Part shown: positions 51,745-60,671 of the stretch, in pieces
Position numbering within the stretch: position 1 is the stretch's first letter
Layout of the letters: each line of letters opens with the position of its first letter
Assembly: GCF_002929555.1 (NCBI RefSeq)
Contig: NZ_PJJP01000039.1
Location: forward strand, 682,001-746,000
DNA: 64,000 nt
Reading direction: 5' to 3'
Source of the DNA: Cryobacterium sp. N22
GTDB taxonomy: Bacteria; Actinomycetota; Actinomycetes; Actinomycetales; Microbacteriaceae
Program-made: the position numbers and the translations under genes
The notes under the pieces: model-generated
Seen by the model: the letters and a program-made list of their open reading frames with translations, nothing else
Databases searched by the model: none
Told to the model about the DNA's origin: nothing

Positions 51745-52926
51745 TCAGCGCACGGACGCGTGAATGCGTTCGATGAGCTCGATGGTGTGAGCCGAGTCGA
51801 CCGCGTTCACCGGCAGCGGCGCCCCGCGCAGCAGCGCGTTCGCCAGGCCCTCGTAAAATGCCGTGTAGCTGCCGCGCTGAGTCGGCACGACCTGGCTGGC
51901 GCCGTCGGCGCCGAGCCGCCCCCAGGTGGACTCGGGTTCGAGGCCGAAGTCGGCGTCGCCCGGCAGGTTGCCGGCCTGGATGGCGGCCTCCTGGCCGTCC
52001 ACGCCCCATTTGGTGTAGCCGGCGGCCGAGCCGAGCACCCGGAACCGCGGGCCGGCCTGAGCCGCGAACGAGCTCACCCACAGGTGCGAGCGCACCCCGG
52101 AACCGTGGTGCAGCGACACGAACGAGTCATCGTCGGCGGCGCCGCCGGGGCGGCGGGTGGACAGTTCGGCGGTGAAGTCATCGACGGGGCCGAAGAGCAG
52201 CACGGCCTGGTCGATCAGGTGCGCACCCAGGTCAAAGAGCACGCCGCCACCCGCGGCCGGGGTCGCCCCCGCCTTCCAGCTGCGCGGGGTGCCGGGCTTG
52301 AAGAACTCGAACCTGGACTCGAACCTGTAGACGTCGCCGAGGGCGCCGTCGGCCAGGAGGGCCTGCAGGGTGAGGAAGTCGCCGTCCCAGCGCCGGTTCT
52401 GGAACACCGTGAGCGGCAGCCCCAGGCTCTCGGCCCGGTTCAGCAGCGCCCAACCCTCCCGGGAATCCACCGCGAACGGCTTGTCGATGACCACCGCGAG
52501 GCCCGCGTCGAGGGCGGCGTTGGCCAGCGCCACGTGGGTGTCCGGCGGGGTGCCGATGACCACGACGTCGAGGTCGGCGGCCTGGGCGAACAGCGCCTCC
52601 GCGGTGGGCACGATCCGCACACCGGGATAGCTCTCGGTGGCCCTGGCGCCCCGCTCGGGGTCGCCGGTGACGATCGCCTCGAGCGAGAACTCGGGGTTGG
52701 CCGCGAGGAACGGCGCGTGGAAGACCCGGCCGGAGAGCCCGAAGCCGATGACGGCCGCGCGGATCGGACCGGTCAGCGGTGCTGCCGAGCCTCCCGCGGC
52801 GGCCGCGTCCGGCTGCGCATCCGGCTGGGCGCCGTGCTGCGGGCCCGGGCCGGGCCGGGGGCCCGGCTTGGGTGCCGGCTTCGGCGTCGTGATCGGGGTT
52901 TCCGGCTGAGTGTCTGAAGTGGCCAT
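51745..52926 (-). CDS. Gfo/Idh/MocA family oxidoreductase
   Basis: NAD(P)-dependent dehydrogenase of 393 residues. After an unusual 50-residue Pro/Ala/Gly-rich N-terminal extension, the Rossmann fold begins at AAVIGFGLSGRVFHAPFL. DKPFAVDSREGW (the EKP-type motif with Asp) and DLGAHLIDQAVLLFG (catalytic region) follow. The substrate is probably a sugar or polyol derivative but cannot be named. ATG at 52926 is supported by TAACCT six bases upstream, so the extension is likely real. Confidence 0.9.
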   Translation of the reverse strand: MATSDTQPETPITTPKPAPKPGPRPGPGPQHGAQPDAQPDAAAAGGSAAPLTGPIRAAVIGFGLSGRVFHAPFLAANPEFSLEAIVTGDPERGARATESYPGVRIVPTAEALFAQAADLDVVVIGTPPDTHVALANAALDAGLAVVIDKPFAVDSREGWALLNRAESLGLPLTVFQNRRWDGDFLTLQALLADGALGDVYRFESRFEFFKPGTPRSWKAGATPAAGGGVLFDLGAHLIDQAVLLFGPVDDFTAELSTRRPGGAADDDSFVSLHHGSGVRSHLWVSSFAAQAGPRFRVLGSAAGYTKWGVDGQEAAIQAGNLPGDADFGLEPESTWGRLGADGASQVVPTQRGSYTAFYEGLANALLRGAPLPVNAVDSAHTIELIERIHASVR

Positions 52927-52932
52927 GGCCCG

Positions 52933-52938
52933 AGGTTA
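52933..52938 (-). promoter_or_regulatory. -10 box TAACCT, 6 nt before the Gfo/Idh/MocA ATG
   Basis: TANNNT hexamer followed by CGGGCC and ATG on the minus strand. Confidence 0.55.
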
Positions 52939-52984
52939 CGCCGGTTCACGGTGCCTTCCGCCCACAACTGGGCGGGGCGAGGAG

Positions 52985-55483
52985 TTAGAGCCGGTTGATC
53001 CCGGTCACCGTCAACGCCGGCACGCCCAGCTCGTCGGACTCGGCGAGGTCGATCGTGGCACTGATTCCCCAGTCGTGATCGCCCGCCGGGTCGTCGAAGA
53101 TCTGCCGCGCGGTCCAGACCGTGGCACCCTCGTCGAGGATCAGGAGGCCGGCGCCGCGGGCGTTCGCCCCGGCCAGCAGCTCGTCGTGGTCGGCGTAGTA
53201 GCCGTCCATGGCGTCGGCCCAGGCATCCGCCCCGAACCCGCTGTCGCGGTCGAGCTCGCCCAGCGCGTCGTAGTTCTCCAGCGCGGCCAGCTGCACCCGG
53301 CGGAACAGTTCGTTGCGCACAAGAATCCGGAACGCGCGGGTGTTGGTGGTGAGCCGGTGCGGCGCGGGCGGCACCACGGCGTGCGCGATGCTCTCGTGCG
53401 CGGCCAGGTCGGGGTGGATGAGCTCCTCCCACTCATCGAGCAGGCTGGAGTCCACCTGCCGCACGAGTTCACCGAGCCACTCGATCAGGTCGAGCAGGTC
53501 TTCGGTCTTGGCCTCGTCGGGGATGGTCTGCCGGGCGGCCCGGTAGGCATCCGAGAGGTAACGCAGCACCACGCCCTCGCTGCGGGCGAGCTTGTAGTAG
53601 GCCACGAACTCGCCGAACGACATCGCCCGTTCGTACATGTCGCGCACCACGGTCTTGGGCCGCAGCGGGAAGTCGGCGATCCAGGGCTGGGACTGCTTGT
53701 AGGTCTCGAACGCGTAGCTGAGCAGCTCGTCGAGCGGCTTCGGCCAGGTGATCTCCTCGAGCAGCTCCATCCGCTGGTCGTACTCGATGCCCTCCTGCTT
53801 CATGGCGTTCACGGCCTCGCCGCGGGCGGCGAACTGCTGGCCCATCAGCACCGGCCGCGGGTCGTCGAGGGTGGACTCGAGCACCGAGATCATGTCGAGC
53901 GCATAAGTGGGCGCCTCGATGTCCAGCAGGTCGAACGCGGCCAGTGCGAACGGCGACAGCGGCTGGTTGAGGGCGAAGTTGGCCTGCAAATCGACGGTCA
54001 GGCGGATGCTGCCATCCGCACCCTGCTCCACGATCCCGGCCGCGCGCAGGGTCTTGTAGATGCCCAGAGCCCGGCGGGCGTGGGCGAGCTGGCGTTTCCA
54101 CGGTTCGTGGTTGTCGAACACCAGCGAGTACACGTTGGCGAACGCGTCGCCGCCGCGGGCGATCACGTTGATGAGCATGGCGCTGGTCATCTGCATGCTC
54201 GAGGTGAGGGTCTCCGGCTCGGCGTCGACGAGGCGCCGGAACGACGGCTCGCCCCAGGAGACGAAGCCCTCCGGCGCCCGCTTGCGCACGATCTTGCGCC
54301 GCTTCTTCGGGTCGTCGCCGGCCTTCTCGATGGCCTTGAGGTTCTCGGTCTCGTGGTCGGGCGCCTGGATCATCACGGTGCCGGCGGTGTCGAAGCCGGC
54401 CCGGCCGGCCCGGCCGGCGATCTGGTGGAACTCGCGGGCGTTCAGCTGGCGCATCTTGACACCGTCGTACTTGGTCAGCGCGGTGAAGAGCACGCTGCGG
54501 ATGGGCACGTTGATGCCGACGCCGAGGGTGTCGGTGCCGCAGATGACCCGCAGCAGGCCGCGCTGGGCGAGCTGCTCCACCAGCCGGCGGTACTTGGGCA
54601 GCATGCCGGCGTGGTGCACGCCGATGCCCATGCGGATGAGTCTGGAGAGGGTCTTGCCGAAGCTGGTGGTGAACCGGAATTCGCCGATGAGCTCGGCGAT
54701 GGCCTCCTTCTGCTCCTTCGTGACCACCTTCACGCTGGAGAGCGCCTGGGCGCGTTCGAGGGCGGCGGCCTGGGCGAAGTGCACGATGTAGACGGGCGCC
54801 TGGCCGGTCTTGAGAAGGTCCTCCACGGTCTCGTGCACCGGGGTGGTCTCGTAGAAGTAGTGCAGCGGCACCGGCCGCTCCACACCGGTGACCACGGCGG
54901 TGTCGCGGTTGGTGCGGCGGGACAGGTCCGCGGCGATGTCGGTGACGTCGCCGAGGGTGGCCGACATCAGGATGAACTGCACCCGCGGCAACAAGAGCAG
55001 CGGCACCTGCCAGGCCCAGCCGCGGTCGGGGTCGGAATAGAAGTGGAACTCGTCCATCACGACCTGGTCGACCGGGGTGTCCTCACCGTTGCGGAGGGCC
55101 AGGTTGGCGAGGATCTCCGCGGTGCAGCAGATGATCGGGGCGTCGGAGTTGACCGACGAGTCGCCTGTCATCATGCCCACGTTCTCGGCGCCGAAGATCT
55201 CGACCAGGGCGAAGAACTTCTCGCTCACCAGCGCCTTGATCGGGGCGGTGTAGAAGCTGCGCTTACCGGCCGAGAGAGCGGCGAAGTGCGCACCGATGGC
55301 CACCAGGGACTTGCCGGTGCCGGTGGGAGTGGACAGGACCAGGTTCGCGCCCGACACGATCTCGATGACCGCTTCCTCCTGCGCCGGGTAGAGGCGCAGG
55401 CCCGCATCTGCTGCCCACTGTTCGAAGGCCTCGAAGAGCTGGTCGGGATCGGTGACGTGCGGGAGGGCGGTGAGGGTTGCCAT
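52985..55483 (-). CDS. Ski2-like DEAD/DEAH helicase with DUF3516
   Basis: An 832-residue superfamily 2 helicase. The N-terminal motor has LYPAQEEAVIEI, Walker A STPTGTGKSLVA (near residue 50), APIKALVSEKFF, the DEFH box in VVMDEFHFYSD, SATLGDV, GTDTLGVGINVP and QIAGRAGRAGFD. The C-terminal half is the actinobacterial DUF3516 region. By family it probably unwinds RNA or structured nucleic acid; a specific role is not known. I chose ATG at 55483, where homology starts, with GGGGGA upstream. Confidence 0.93.
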   Translation of the reverse strand: MATLTALPHVTDPDQLFEAFEQWAADAGLRLYPAQEEAVIEIVSGANLVLSTPTGTGKSLVAIGAHFAALSAGKRSFYTAPIKALVSEKFFALVEIFGAENVGMMTGDSSVNSDAPIICCTAEILANLALRNGEDTPVDQVVMDEFHFYSDPDRGWAWQVPLLLLPRVQFILMSATLGDVTDIAADLSRRTNRDTAVVTGVERPVPLHYFYETTPVHETVEDLLKTGQAPVYIVHFAQAAALERAQALSSVKVVTKEQKEAIAELIGEFRFTTSFGKTLSRLIRMGIGVHHAGMLPKYRRLVEQLAQRGLLRVICGTDTLGVGINVPIRSVLFTALTKYDGVKMRQLNAREFHQIAGRAGRAGFDTAGTVMIQAPDHETENLKAIEKAGDDPKKRRKIVRKRAPEGFVSWGEPSFRRLVDAEPETLTSSMQMTSAMLINVIARGGDAFANVYSLVFDNHEPWKRQLAHARRALGIYKTLRAAGIVEQGADGSIRLTVDLQANFALNQPLSPFALAAFDLLDIEAPTYALDMISVLESTLDDPRPVLMGQQFAARGEAVNAMKQEGIEYDQRMELLEEITWPKPLDELLSYAFETYKQSQPWIADFPLRPKTVVRDMYERAMSFGEFVAYYKLARSEGVVLRYLSDAYRAARQTIPDEAKTEDLLDLIEWLGELVRQVDSSLLDEWEELIHPDLAAHESIAHAVVPPAPHRLTTNTRAFRILVRNELFRRVQLAALENYDALGELDRDSGFGADAWADAMDGYYADHDELLAGANARGAGLLILDEGATVWTARQIFDDPAGDHDWGISATIDLAESDELGVPALTVTGINRL

Positions 55484-55582
55484 GATCCCCCAATCCTCCC
55501 CTATCCACCTCCTGGCCGCGGAACCCGCGGATTCGTAAGGGATTCGTAAGGGCAGGCGGGCCCGTCTCACAGGCGGAAAATC

Positions 55583-55588
55583 TAAGCT
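55583..55588 (+). promoter_or_regulatory. -10 box TAAGCT, 6 nt before the Moco oxidoreductase ATG
   Basis: TANNNT hexamer followed by GATCCC and ATG. The direct repeat GATTCGTAAGG lies just upstream. Confidence 0.55.
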
Positions 55589-55594
55589 GATCCC

Positions 55595-57163
55595 ATGTCC
55601 AGCCCCGCCTCGCCGACACCGGCTCCCGTGCTGCCCGCCCTGGCCGGCCTGGCCGCGGTTCTGGCCGGATTCGGCCTCGCCGAGCTTGTCGCCGGCCTCA
55701 TCGCGCCCGGTGCCAGCCCGGTGCTGGTGGTCGGTGCGCTCCTGATCGATCTGGCGCCGGCCTGGGTCAAGGAGCTGGTGATCTCGCTGTTCGGCACCGG
55801 CGACAAGGTTGCGCTGATCGTCTTCATCGCCCTGGTCGCGGCGATCCTGGCTGCGCTGGCCGGCATCCTCGAATACCGGCGTCCCCCGTTCGGCCGCTTC
55901 GTGATCGTGGCCACCGGCCTGGTCGCGCTGGCCGCCGCGCTCACCCGCGCTGGGGCATCCCCGTTCGACGCCGTACCGCCGGTGCTGGCGATGGTGGTCG
56001 CCGCGCTGGTACTTACCATGCTGATCAACAGGCTGCGGGCGAGCGGGGCCGCCACGGCGGTATCCGTAACTCCGGCAGCAGGGTCACGGGCCGCGCTGGA
56101 CCGCCGCCGGTTTCTCGCCTACACCGGGATCAGCGCCGGGGTCGGCGTGCTCGCGGCCATCGGCGGCCAACTGCTCACGGCCGGGAGCCGGGCAGCGGAT
56201 GCGGCACGGGCTCTGTTCACCCTGCCCGCACCCCACACGCCGGGTACCCCGATTCCCGCCGGGGCGTCGTTCGACATCGACGGCCTCACGCCGCTCATCA
56301 CCCCCAACGCCGAGTTCTATCGCATCGACACCGCGCTCTCGGTACCGCGCATCGACCCGTCGACCTGGACCCTGAAGATCACCGGACTGGTCGAGAACGA
56401 GGTGGAGATCGACTTCGCCGAGCTGCTGGCCCTGCCGCTGGAGGAGAGCACCACCACCCTGGCCTGCGTGTCGAACTACGTGGGCGGCGACCTGATCGGC
56501 AACGCCGTCTGGCTGGGCTACCCGATCCGCGAACTGCTCGCCCGGGCCACACCGCTCGCCGACGCCGACATGGTGCTCTCCCGCAGCCAGGACGGCTGGA
56601 CCGCCAGCACCCCGCTCGAGGCCCTCACCGATGAGCGCAACTCGATCCTCGCCGTGGGAATGAACGGCGAGCCGCTGCCGCTGGAACACGGCTACCCGGT
56701 GCGGATGGTGGTGCCGGGCCTGTACGGCTACGTGTCGGCCACGAAGTGGGTCACCGAGCTGGTGGTCACCAGGTTCGACCAGGAGAGCGCGTACTGGTCC
56801 ACCCGCGGCTGGTCGGAGAAGGGACCGGTGAAGCTGTCGAGCCGTGTGGACGTACCCCGCGAGAACGCCACCGTTGACGCCGGAACCGTGACGGTGGCCG
56901 GCGTCGCATGGAGCCAGCACGTGGGTGTCTCGGCCGTCGACGTGCAGGTGGACGACGGCGAATGGAACGCCGCCACCCTCGCCGACGCGATCTCGGTCGA
57001 CACCTGGCGGCAGTGGCGCTGGGACTGGCCGGCCACCGGCGGCTCACACACCATCCGGGTTCGGGCCACGGATGCCGACGGGCTGGTGCAGACCAGCAAG
57101 CTCGCCGATGTCGCGCCCGACGGCGCCACCGGCCTGCACGAGATCAGCGTGTCGGTGTCCTGA
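55595..57163 (+). CDS. Membrane-fused molybdopterin oxidoreductase (sulfite oxidase fold)
   Basis: A 522-residue protein. Residues 1-150 carry about four membrane helices. A twin-arginine-like DRRRFLAYTG and another helix follow (about 168-195), then the catalytic sulfite-oxidase domain. The Moco-ligating Cys is Cys291 in TTTLACVSNYVGGD, followed by IGNAVWLGYPIRELL and YGYVSATKWVTELVVTRF. A C-terminal Ig-like dimerisation domain ends with SHTIRVRATDADGLVQ. It is anchored with the active domain probably outside the membrane. The usual haem partner YedZ/MsrQ is not adjacent. A TraR/DksA-like gene follows after two bases. Confidence 0.92.
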   Translation: MSSPASPTPAPVLPALAGLAAVLAGFGLAELVAGLIAPGASPVLVVGALLIDLAPAWVKELVISLFGTGDKVALIVFIALVAAILAALAGILEYRRPPFGRFVIVATGLVALAAALTRAGASPFDAVPPVLAMVVAALVLTMLINRLRASGAATAVSVTPAAGSRAALDRRRFLAYTGISAGVGVLAAIGGQLLTAGSRAADAARALFTLPAPHTPGTPIPAGASFDIDGLTPLITPNAEFYRIDTALSVPRIDPSTWTLKITGLVENEVEIDFAELLALPLEESTTTLACVSNYVGGDLIGNAVWLGYPIRELLARATPLADADMVLSRSQDGWTASTPLEALTDERNSILAVGMNGEPLPLEHGYPVRMVVPGLYGYVSATKWVTELVVTRFDQESAYWSTRGWSEKGPVKLSSRVDVPRENATVDAGTVTVAGVAWSQHVGVSAVDVQVDDGEWNAATLADAISVDTWRQWRWDWPATGGSHTIRVRATDADGLVQTSKLADVAPDGATGLHEISVSVS

Positions 57164-57165
57164 TC

Positions 57166-57543
57166 GTGGCCGAACCTGCGCAGGTGCTGAGCCCGGCCGA
57201 GATTGCCCACTTCGACGTTCTGCTGCGCACCCAGCGCCGCGAGCTCGAGCTCGAACTGGCGAGGCAGGGCGCCAGTCTCACTGCCGTGCGCGCGGCGCGA
57301 AGCGGCGGTGACGCCGACGACGAGCATGACCCGGAGGGGCCCACCCTCTCCGACGAGTGGTCGTTGCGGGCCGGGGTACACGGCGAGCTCGCTGCGGCCC
57401 TGGCCGCCATCGACGCCGCGCTCGCCCGCATCCGTGACGGCGGCTACGGCCGGTGCCTGCGGCGAGGCGAACCGATCGGGCGCGACCGGTTGGCGGCCCG
57501 GCCGGCCGCGGAGCTCTGCATCGACTGCGCCCGCGACCTGTAG
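57166..57543 (+). CDS. TraR/DksA-type protein with degenerate zinc finger
   Basis: A 125-residue protein: N-terminal helical part with a coiled coil (FDVLLRTQRRELELELARQ, then a second helix AALAAIDAALARIRDGGYG) and a C-terminal finger. The finger reads RCLRRGEPIGRDRLAARPAA then LCIDCARDL, so the second Cys of the first pair is replaced by Arg and only three Cys remain. Family members bind RNA polymerase through the secondary channel; whether this one binds zinc is doubtful. GTG lies two bases after the oxidoreductase stop. Confidence 0.85.
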   Translation: MAEPAQVLSPAEIAHFDVLLRTQRRELELELARQGASLTAVRAARSGGDADDEHDPEGPTLSDEWSLRAGVHGELAAALAAIDAALARIRDGGYGRCLRRGEPIGRDRLAARPAAELCIDCARDL

Positions 57544-57572
57544 GCCGGTCAACCGGGGCTCCCGCCCTCCCT

Positions 57573-57578
57573 TAGGCT
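57573..57578 (+). promoter_or_regulatory. -10 box TAGGCT, 6 nt before the DUF4232 ATG
   Basis: TANNNT hexamer followed by CGACCC and ATG. Confidence 0.55.
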
Positions 57579-57584
57579 CGACCC

Positions 57585-58739
57585 ATGTCATCGTGGGGGC
57601 GCGTTCGACTCGGCTGGGGGCCGAGCCTGGTTGTTGCTCTGCTGTGGCTGGGCAGCTCCGGCGCCTTCGCCTATCTGGCCGGGCAGGAGCGCATTCCGCG
57701 CCAGGTCCTGGCCCACGTGCTGCCGGAGTCCATGCCGTCCAGCCTGGTGTACCTCACTTTTCCCTGGATCGTCGTGGTTCCGCTGCTCTCGACGGTGGCC
57801 GTCTTCCTCGTGCACCTGCTGCTGGCCGGCCTGGTCGACAGGGATGCGTCCGGCCCTCGTCCAACGCGTTTTCTCGCGCTCTGGTTCGTTGCCGTCGTCA
57901 CCGGGGTGCTTGCCACCGCACCGTTTGCGCTCAGCGCGATCATCACCGCGTTTCCGCCCAGCCGGGCCGCGTTCATCCTCGATCCCGCCGGCAGCCTGAT
58001 CCTGCAGAGCGGCTACTGGGGCCTCCTCCTCGGGTGGATCCCGGCCCTGCTCGGTGTCCGCCGGGCGGCACCTGAATCGGTCGCCGTCGCATCCCGCCGC
58101 CGGCTGCCGGTGCTCGCCGGCGTTGTCGTGCTGGCCCTCGGCCTGTCCACCCTCACCCTGGGCGCCGGCGCCCGCGCGGCGCGGGTGGCGTCGGCCGAGG
58201 CTTCCGCCGTCGCCGAGGGCGAGACCCTCGGTGCCGTTCCCGATCCCGACGTGGAGTCCACACCGCCGCCGACGATCGCTCCGGACGCCGACCCCGATGA
58301 CATCGACCCCACCTGGTGCACTCCCGAGCAGGCCACTCCGCTGCTCGGTGAGACCGATGCCGCCACCGGGCACCGGGTGCTCACCATCGAGGTGATGAAC
58401 TTCTCCGACACCCCCTGTGTGCTCGACGGGTACCCCGACCTCGCGTTCGCCGACGCGGACGGGTCCGCCATCGACGTGACGGTCACCCACGGCGGATCGT
58501 TCATGGCCGAGGACCCGGGTGCGATGCCGATCACCGTGCCGGCCCAGGGCTACGGCGTGACCCGCATCGGCTGGAACGCGATGGCCACCGACGGCGAACT
58601 GGCCACGTACACGCTGTACTCCGCACTGTATCCGGGGCTGGAGCGTGGCTCCTGGCCGATCACCCTGGACATCGTGGCCGGCGGCGAGGTCTTCGTCACG
58701 GCCTGGGCGGTCAGCGACGTGTACCAGAACAGCCCGTAG
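57585..58739 (+). CDS. DUF4232 domain membrane protein
   Basis: A 384-residue protein with about five membrane helices in residues 1-205. An acidic, Pro-rich linker (VESTPPPTIAPDADPDD) follows. An extracytoplasmic DUF4232 domain covers about residues 245-384: a beta sandwich with two Cys (DPTWCTPEQ and DTPCVLDGYPDLAF) that could form a disulfide. The DUF4232 domain occurs in many exported actinobacterial proteins; its function is unknown. Confidence 0.87.
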   Translation: MSSWGRVRLGWGPSLVVALLWLGSSGAFAYLAGQERIPRQVLAHVLPESMPSSLVYLTFPWIVVVPLLSTVAVFLVHLLLAGLVDRDASGPRPTRFLALWFVAVVTGVLATAPFALSAIITAFPPSRAAFILDPAGSLILQSGYWGLLLGWIPALLGVRRAAPESVAVASRRRLPVLAGVVVLALGLSTLTLGAGARAARVASAEASAVAEGETLGAVPDPDVESTPPPTIAPDADPDDIDPTWCTPEQATPLLGETDAATGHRVLTIEVMNFSDTPCVLDGYPDLAFADADGSAIDVTVTHGGSFMAEDPGAMPITVPAQGYGVTRIGWNAMATDGELATYTLYSALYPGLERGSWPITLDIVAGGEVFVTAWAVSDVYQNSP

Positions 58740-58849
58740 CGAGCTGATCCGCTCGGCCACGCCCGCGCCTCGACACGGCGTCGACGACCCGCTCCCGTTC
58801 TGATCGCGGGCCCCTGGCCAGACGATGGCGCACGCGCTACAACTGAGGC

Positions 58850-59236
58850 ATGAGCGAGCCCGCCGACAACCCGGACGCCACCACCCGATGGATGCAGGGG
58901 TACCTCAAGGCCTGGTCCTCGAATGATCCCGATCACATCAACGCTCTCTTCACCGAGGAAGCCCAGTACTTCACCGACCCGTTCGGCGAGCCGTGGCGCG
59001 GTCGCCCGGCGATTGTCGCCGGGTGGCTGGATCATGCCGACGAGCCCGACAGTTTCACCTTCGAGTGGTCGCCGCTGGCGATCACCCCCGAGATGTCCAT
59101 CATCGAGGGCGTCACGCGCTACGCGGCCGGCCGGGTCTACAGCAATCTCTGGGTGATCCGCTGGGCTCCCGACGGCCGGGCCCGGGAGTTCATCGAGTGG
59201 TGGATGGACCAGGCCCAACCGTCCGATGACGGCTGA
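58850..59236 (+). CDS. SnoaL/NTF2-like fold protein
   Basis: A 128-residue cytosolic protein with the cone-shaped alpha+beta barrel pattern of the NTF2 superfamily: YLKAWSSNDPDHINALFTEEAQYFTDPF, then RGRPAIVAGW and REFIEWWMDQ. Members range from ketosteroid isomerase-like enzymes to ligand-binding proteins, so no reaction is assigned. TACAAC, six bases before the ATG, is a weak leaderless-type box. The 110 bases upstream contain nothing else I can identify. Confidence 0.85.
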   Translation: MSEPADNPDATTRWMQGYLKAWSSNDPDHINALFTEEAQYFTDPFGEPWRGRPAIVAGWLDHADEPDSFTFEWSPLAITPEMSIIEGVTRYAAGRVYSNLWVIRWAPDGRAREFIEWWMDQAQPSDDG

Positions 59237-59331
59237 GAGCCTCGCCTGGCCGGAGCCGTGACACTGGTGAATCCTGCCGGCACACGGTACAACGGGGTGA
59301 CACAGCAATCCGGCGCAGAAAGGACCCCGCC

Positions 59332-59925
59332 ATGGGAATCGTCTCTCCAGGCTTTTTCGGCCGCGGCCGCCGCGACGACCCGGCGCTGCCGCCCGGCCAG
59401 CACCTCACCGAGGGGTTCCCGGTGCTCTCGGCCGGCCCCACCCCCCGGATCACCCCGGACGAGTGGGAATTCACCATCACCACCGAAACCGGGCAGGTGC
59501 ACCGCTGGAGCTGGGCGGAGTTCCTCGCGCTCCCGCAGGATGACGTGAGCCAGGACATCCACTGCGTCACCAGCTGGTCGAAGCTCGGCACCAGCTGGCG
59601 CGGCGTCTCGCTCGACACCCTCTTCGAGTCGGTCGAGTCCGACTGCGAATTCACCATGGCGCACTCCTACGGCGGCTACACGACCAACGTTCCGCTCGAC
59701 GACCTGCTCGGCGGCAAGGCCTGGATCGCGCACGAGTTCGACGGGGAGCCCCTCGAACCGGAGCACGGCGGACCGGCCCGGCTGCTGGTGCCGCACCTGT
59801 ACTTCTGGAAGAGCGCCAAATGGGTGCGCGGCCTCGAACTGCTCCGCCAGGACGAACCCGGTTTCTGGGAGAGCAACGGCTATCACATGTACGGCGACCC
59901 CTGGCGCGAAGAGCGCTACTGGTGA
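59332..59925 (+). CDS. Short cytosolic molybdopterin oxidoreductase (sulfite oxidase-like)
   Basis: A 197-residue protein consisting of little more than the Moco domain: ITPDEWEFTITTETG, the ligand Cys78 in DIHCVTSWSKLGTSWRGVSL, YGGYTTNVPLDDLL, and PHLYFWKSAKWVRGLELL. It has no signal peptide, no twin-arginine motif and no C-terminal dimer domain, so it should act inside the cell. AAAGGA precedes the ATG. Its TGA overlaps the start of a flavin reductase gene (GTGA), which is the likely electron partner. Substrate unknown. Confidence 0.92.
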   Translation: MGIVSPGFFGRGRRDDPALPPGQHLTEGFPVLSAGPTPRITPDEWEFTITTETGQVHRWSWAEFLALPQDDVSQDIHCVTSWSKLGTSWRGVSLDTLFESVESDCEFTMAHSYGGYTTNVPLDDLLGGKAWIAHEFDGEPLEPEHGGPARLLVPHLYFWKSAKWVRGLELLRQDEPGFWESNGYHMYGDPWREERYW

Positions 59926-60671
59926 GAAGCAGCTGGAGAGTGGCGGAGGTGATCGGAGTGACCCCGGAGACCCGGACCGCCCGCACCCTGCGGCTGCGGC
60001 TGCCCGGCCTGACCGGGCATCGCGCCGGCCAGCACGTAGACGTGCGCCTCACCGCCCCGGATGGCTACACCGCCGTGCGCTCCTACTCCGTCGCATCCGC
60101 GTCGCCCGGTGACGAACTCGACCTCACGGTGGAGGAGCTGGCCGATGGTGAGGTGTCGCCCTATCTCGTGCACCAGGTGGCCGTGGGCGACCAGCTCGAG
60201 GTGCGCGGGCCCGTCGGCGGCTGGTTCGTCTGGGACCCGGCCGATTCCTCGCCCGTGCAGCTCATCGCCGGCGGCTCCGGAGTGGTGCCGCTGATGGCCA
60301 TGCTCCGCGCCCACGCGGTCGCCGACCCCGCCTCCCCCGGCGCCGCCGCCCCGTTCCGGCTGCTCTACTCGGTGCGCGGACCCGACGCCGTCTACTACGG
60401 CAGCGAACTCGACGCCCTGGCCCGGTCGCCGCTCGTGGACGTCACCGTTCTGTACACCCGTGCGGCACCGGCCGGCAACGACAGGCCGCCCCGGCGCCTG
60501 GATGCGGCGACGCTGATGCAGAGTGTCTGGCCGGCGGCCGACAATCCCGCCGTGTTCGTCTGCGGGGCCACCGCCTTCGTCGAAACCGTCGCGGACTGGC
60601 TCGTGCTGGGCGGCCACTCCCCGGCCCGCATCAAAACCGAACGCTACGGCGACACCGGGACCAGACCGTGA
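59922..60671 (+). CDS. Ferredoxin-NADP reductase-like flavoprotein
   Basis: A 249-residue FNR-family oxidoreductase. The FAD-binding barrel contains RSYSVAS (the RxYS motif, near residue 46), and the NAD(P) lobe has IAGGSGVVPLMAMLR and VFVCGATAFVETVADWL. It lacks a fused 2Fe-2S domain. Start and stop overlap both neighbours by GTGA, so its product should be made in step with the Moco protein before it and the DUF6510 protein after it. It probably carries electrons between NAD(P)H and the Moco centre. Confidence 0.92.
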   Translation: MRSSWRVAEVIGVTPETRTARTLRLRLPGLTGHRAGQHVDVRLTAPDGYTAVRSYSVASASPGDELDLTVEELADGEVSPYLVHQVAVGDQLEVRGPVGGWFVWDPADSSPVQLIAGGSGVVPLMAMLRAHAVADPASPGAAAPFRLLYSVRGPDAVYYGSELDALARSPLVDVTVLYTRAAPAGNDRPPRRLDAATLMQSVWPAADNPAVFVCGATAFVETVADWLVLGGHSPARIKTERYGDTGTRP

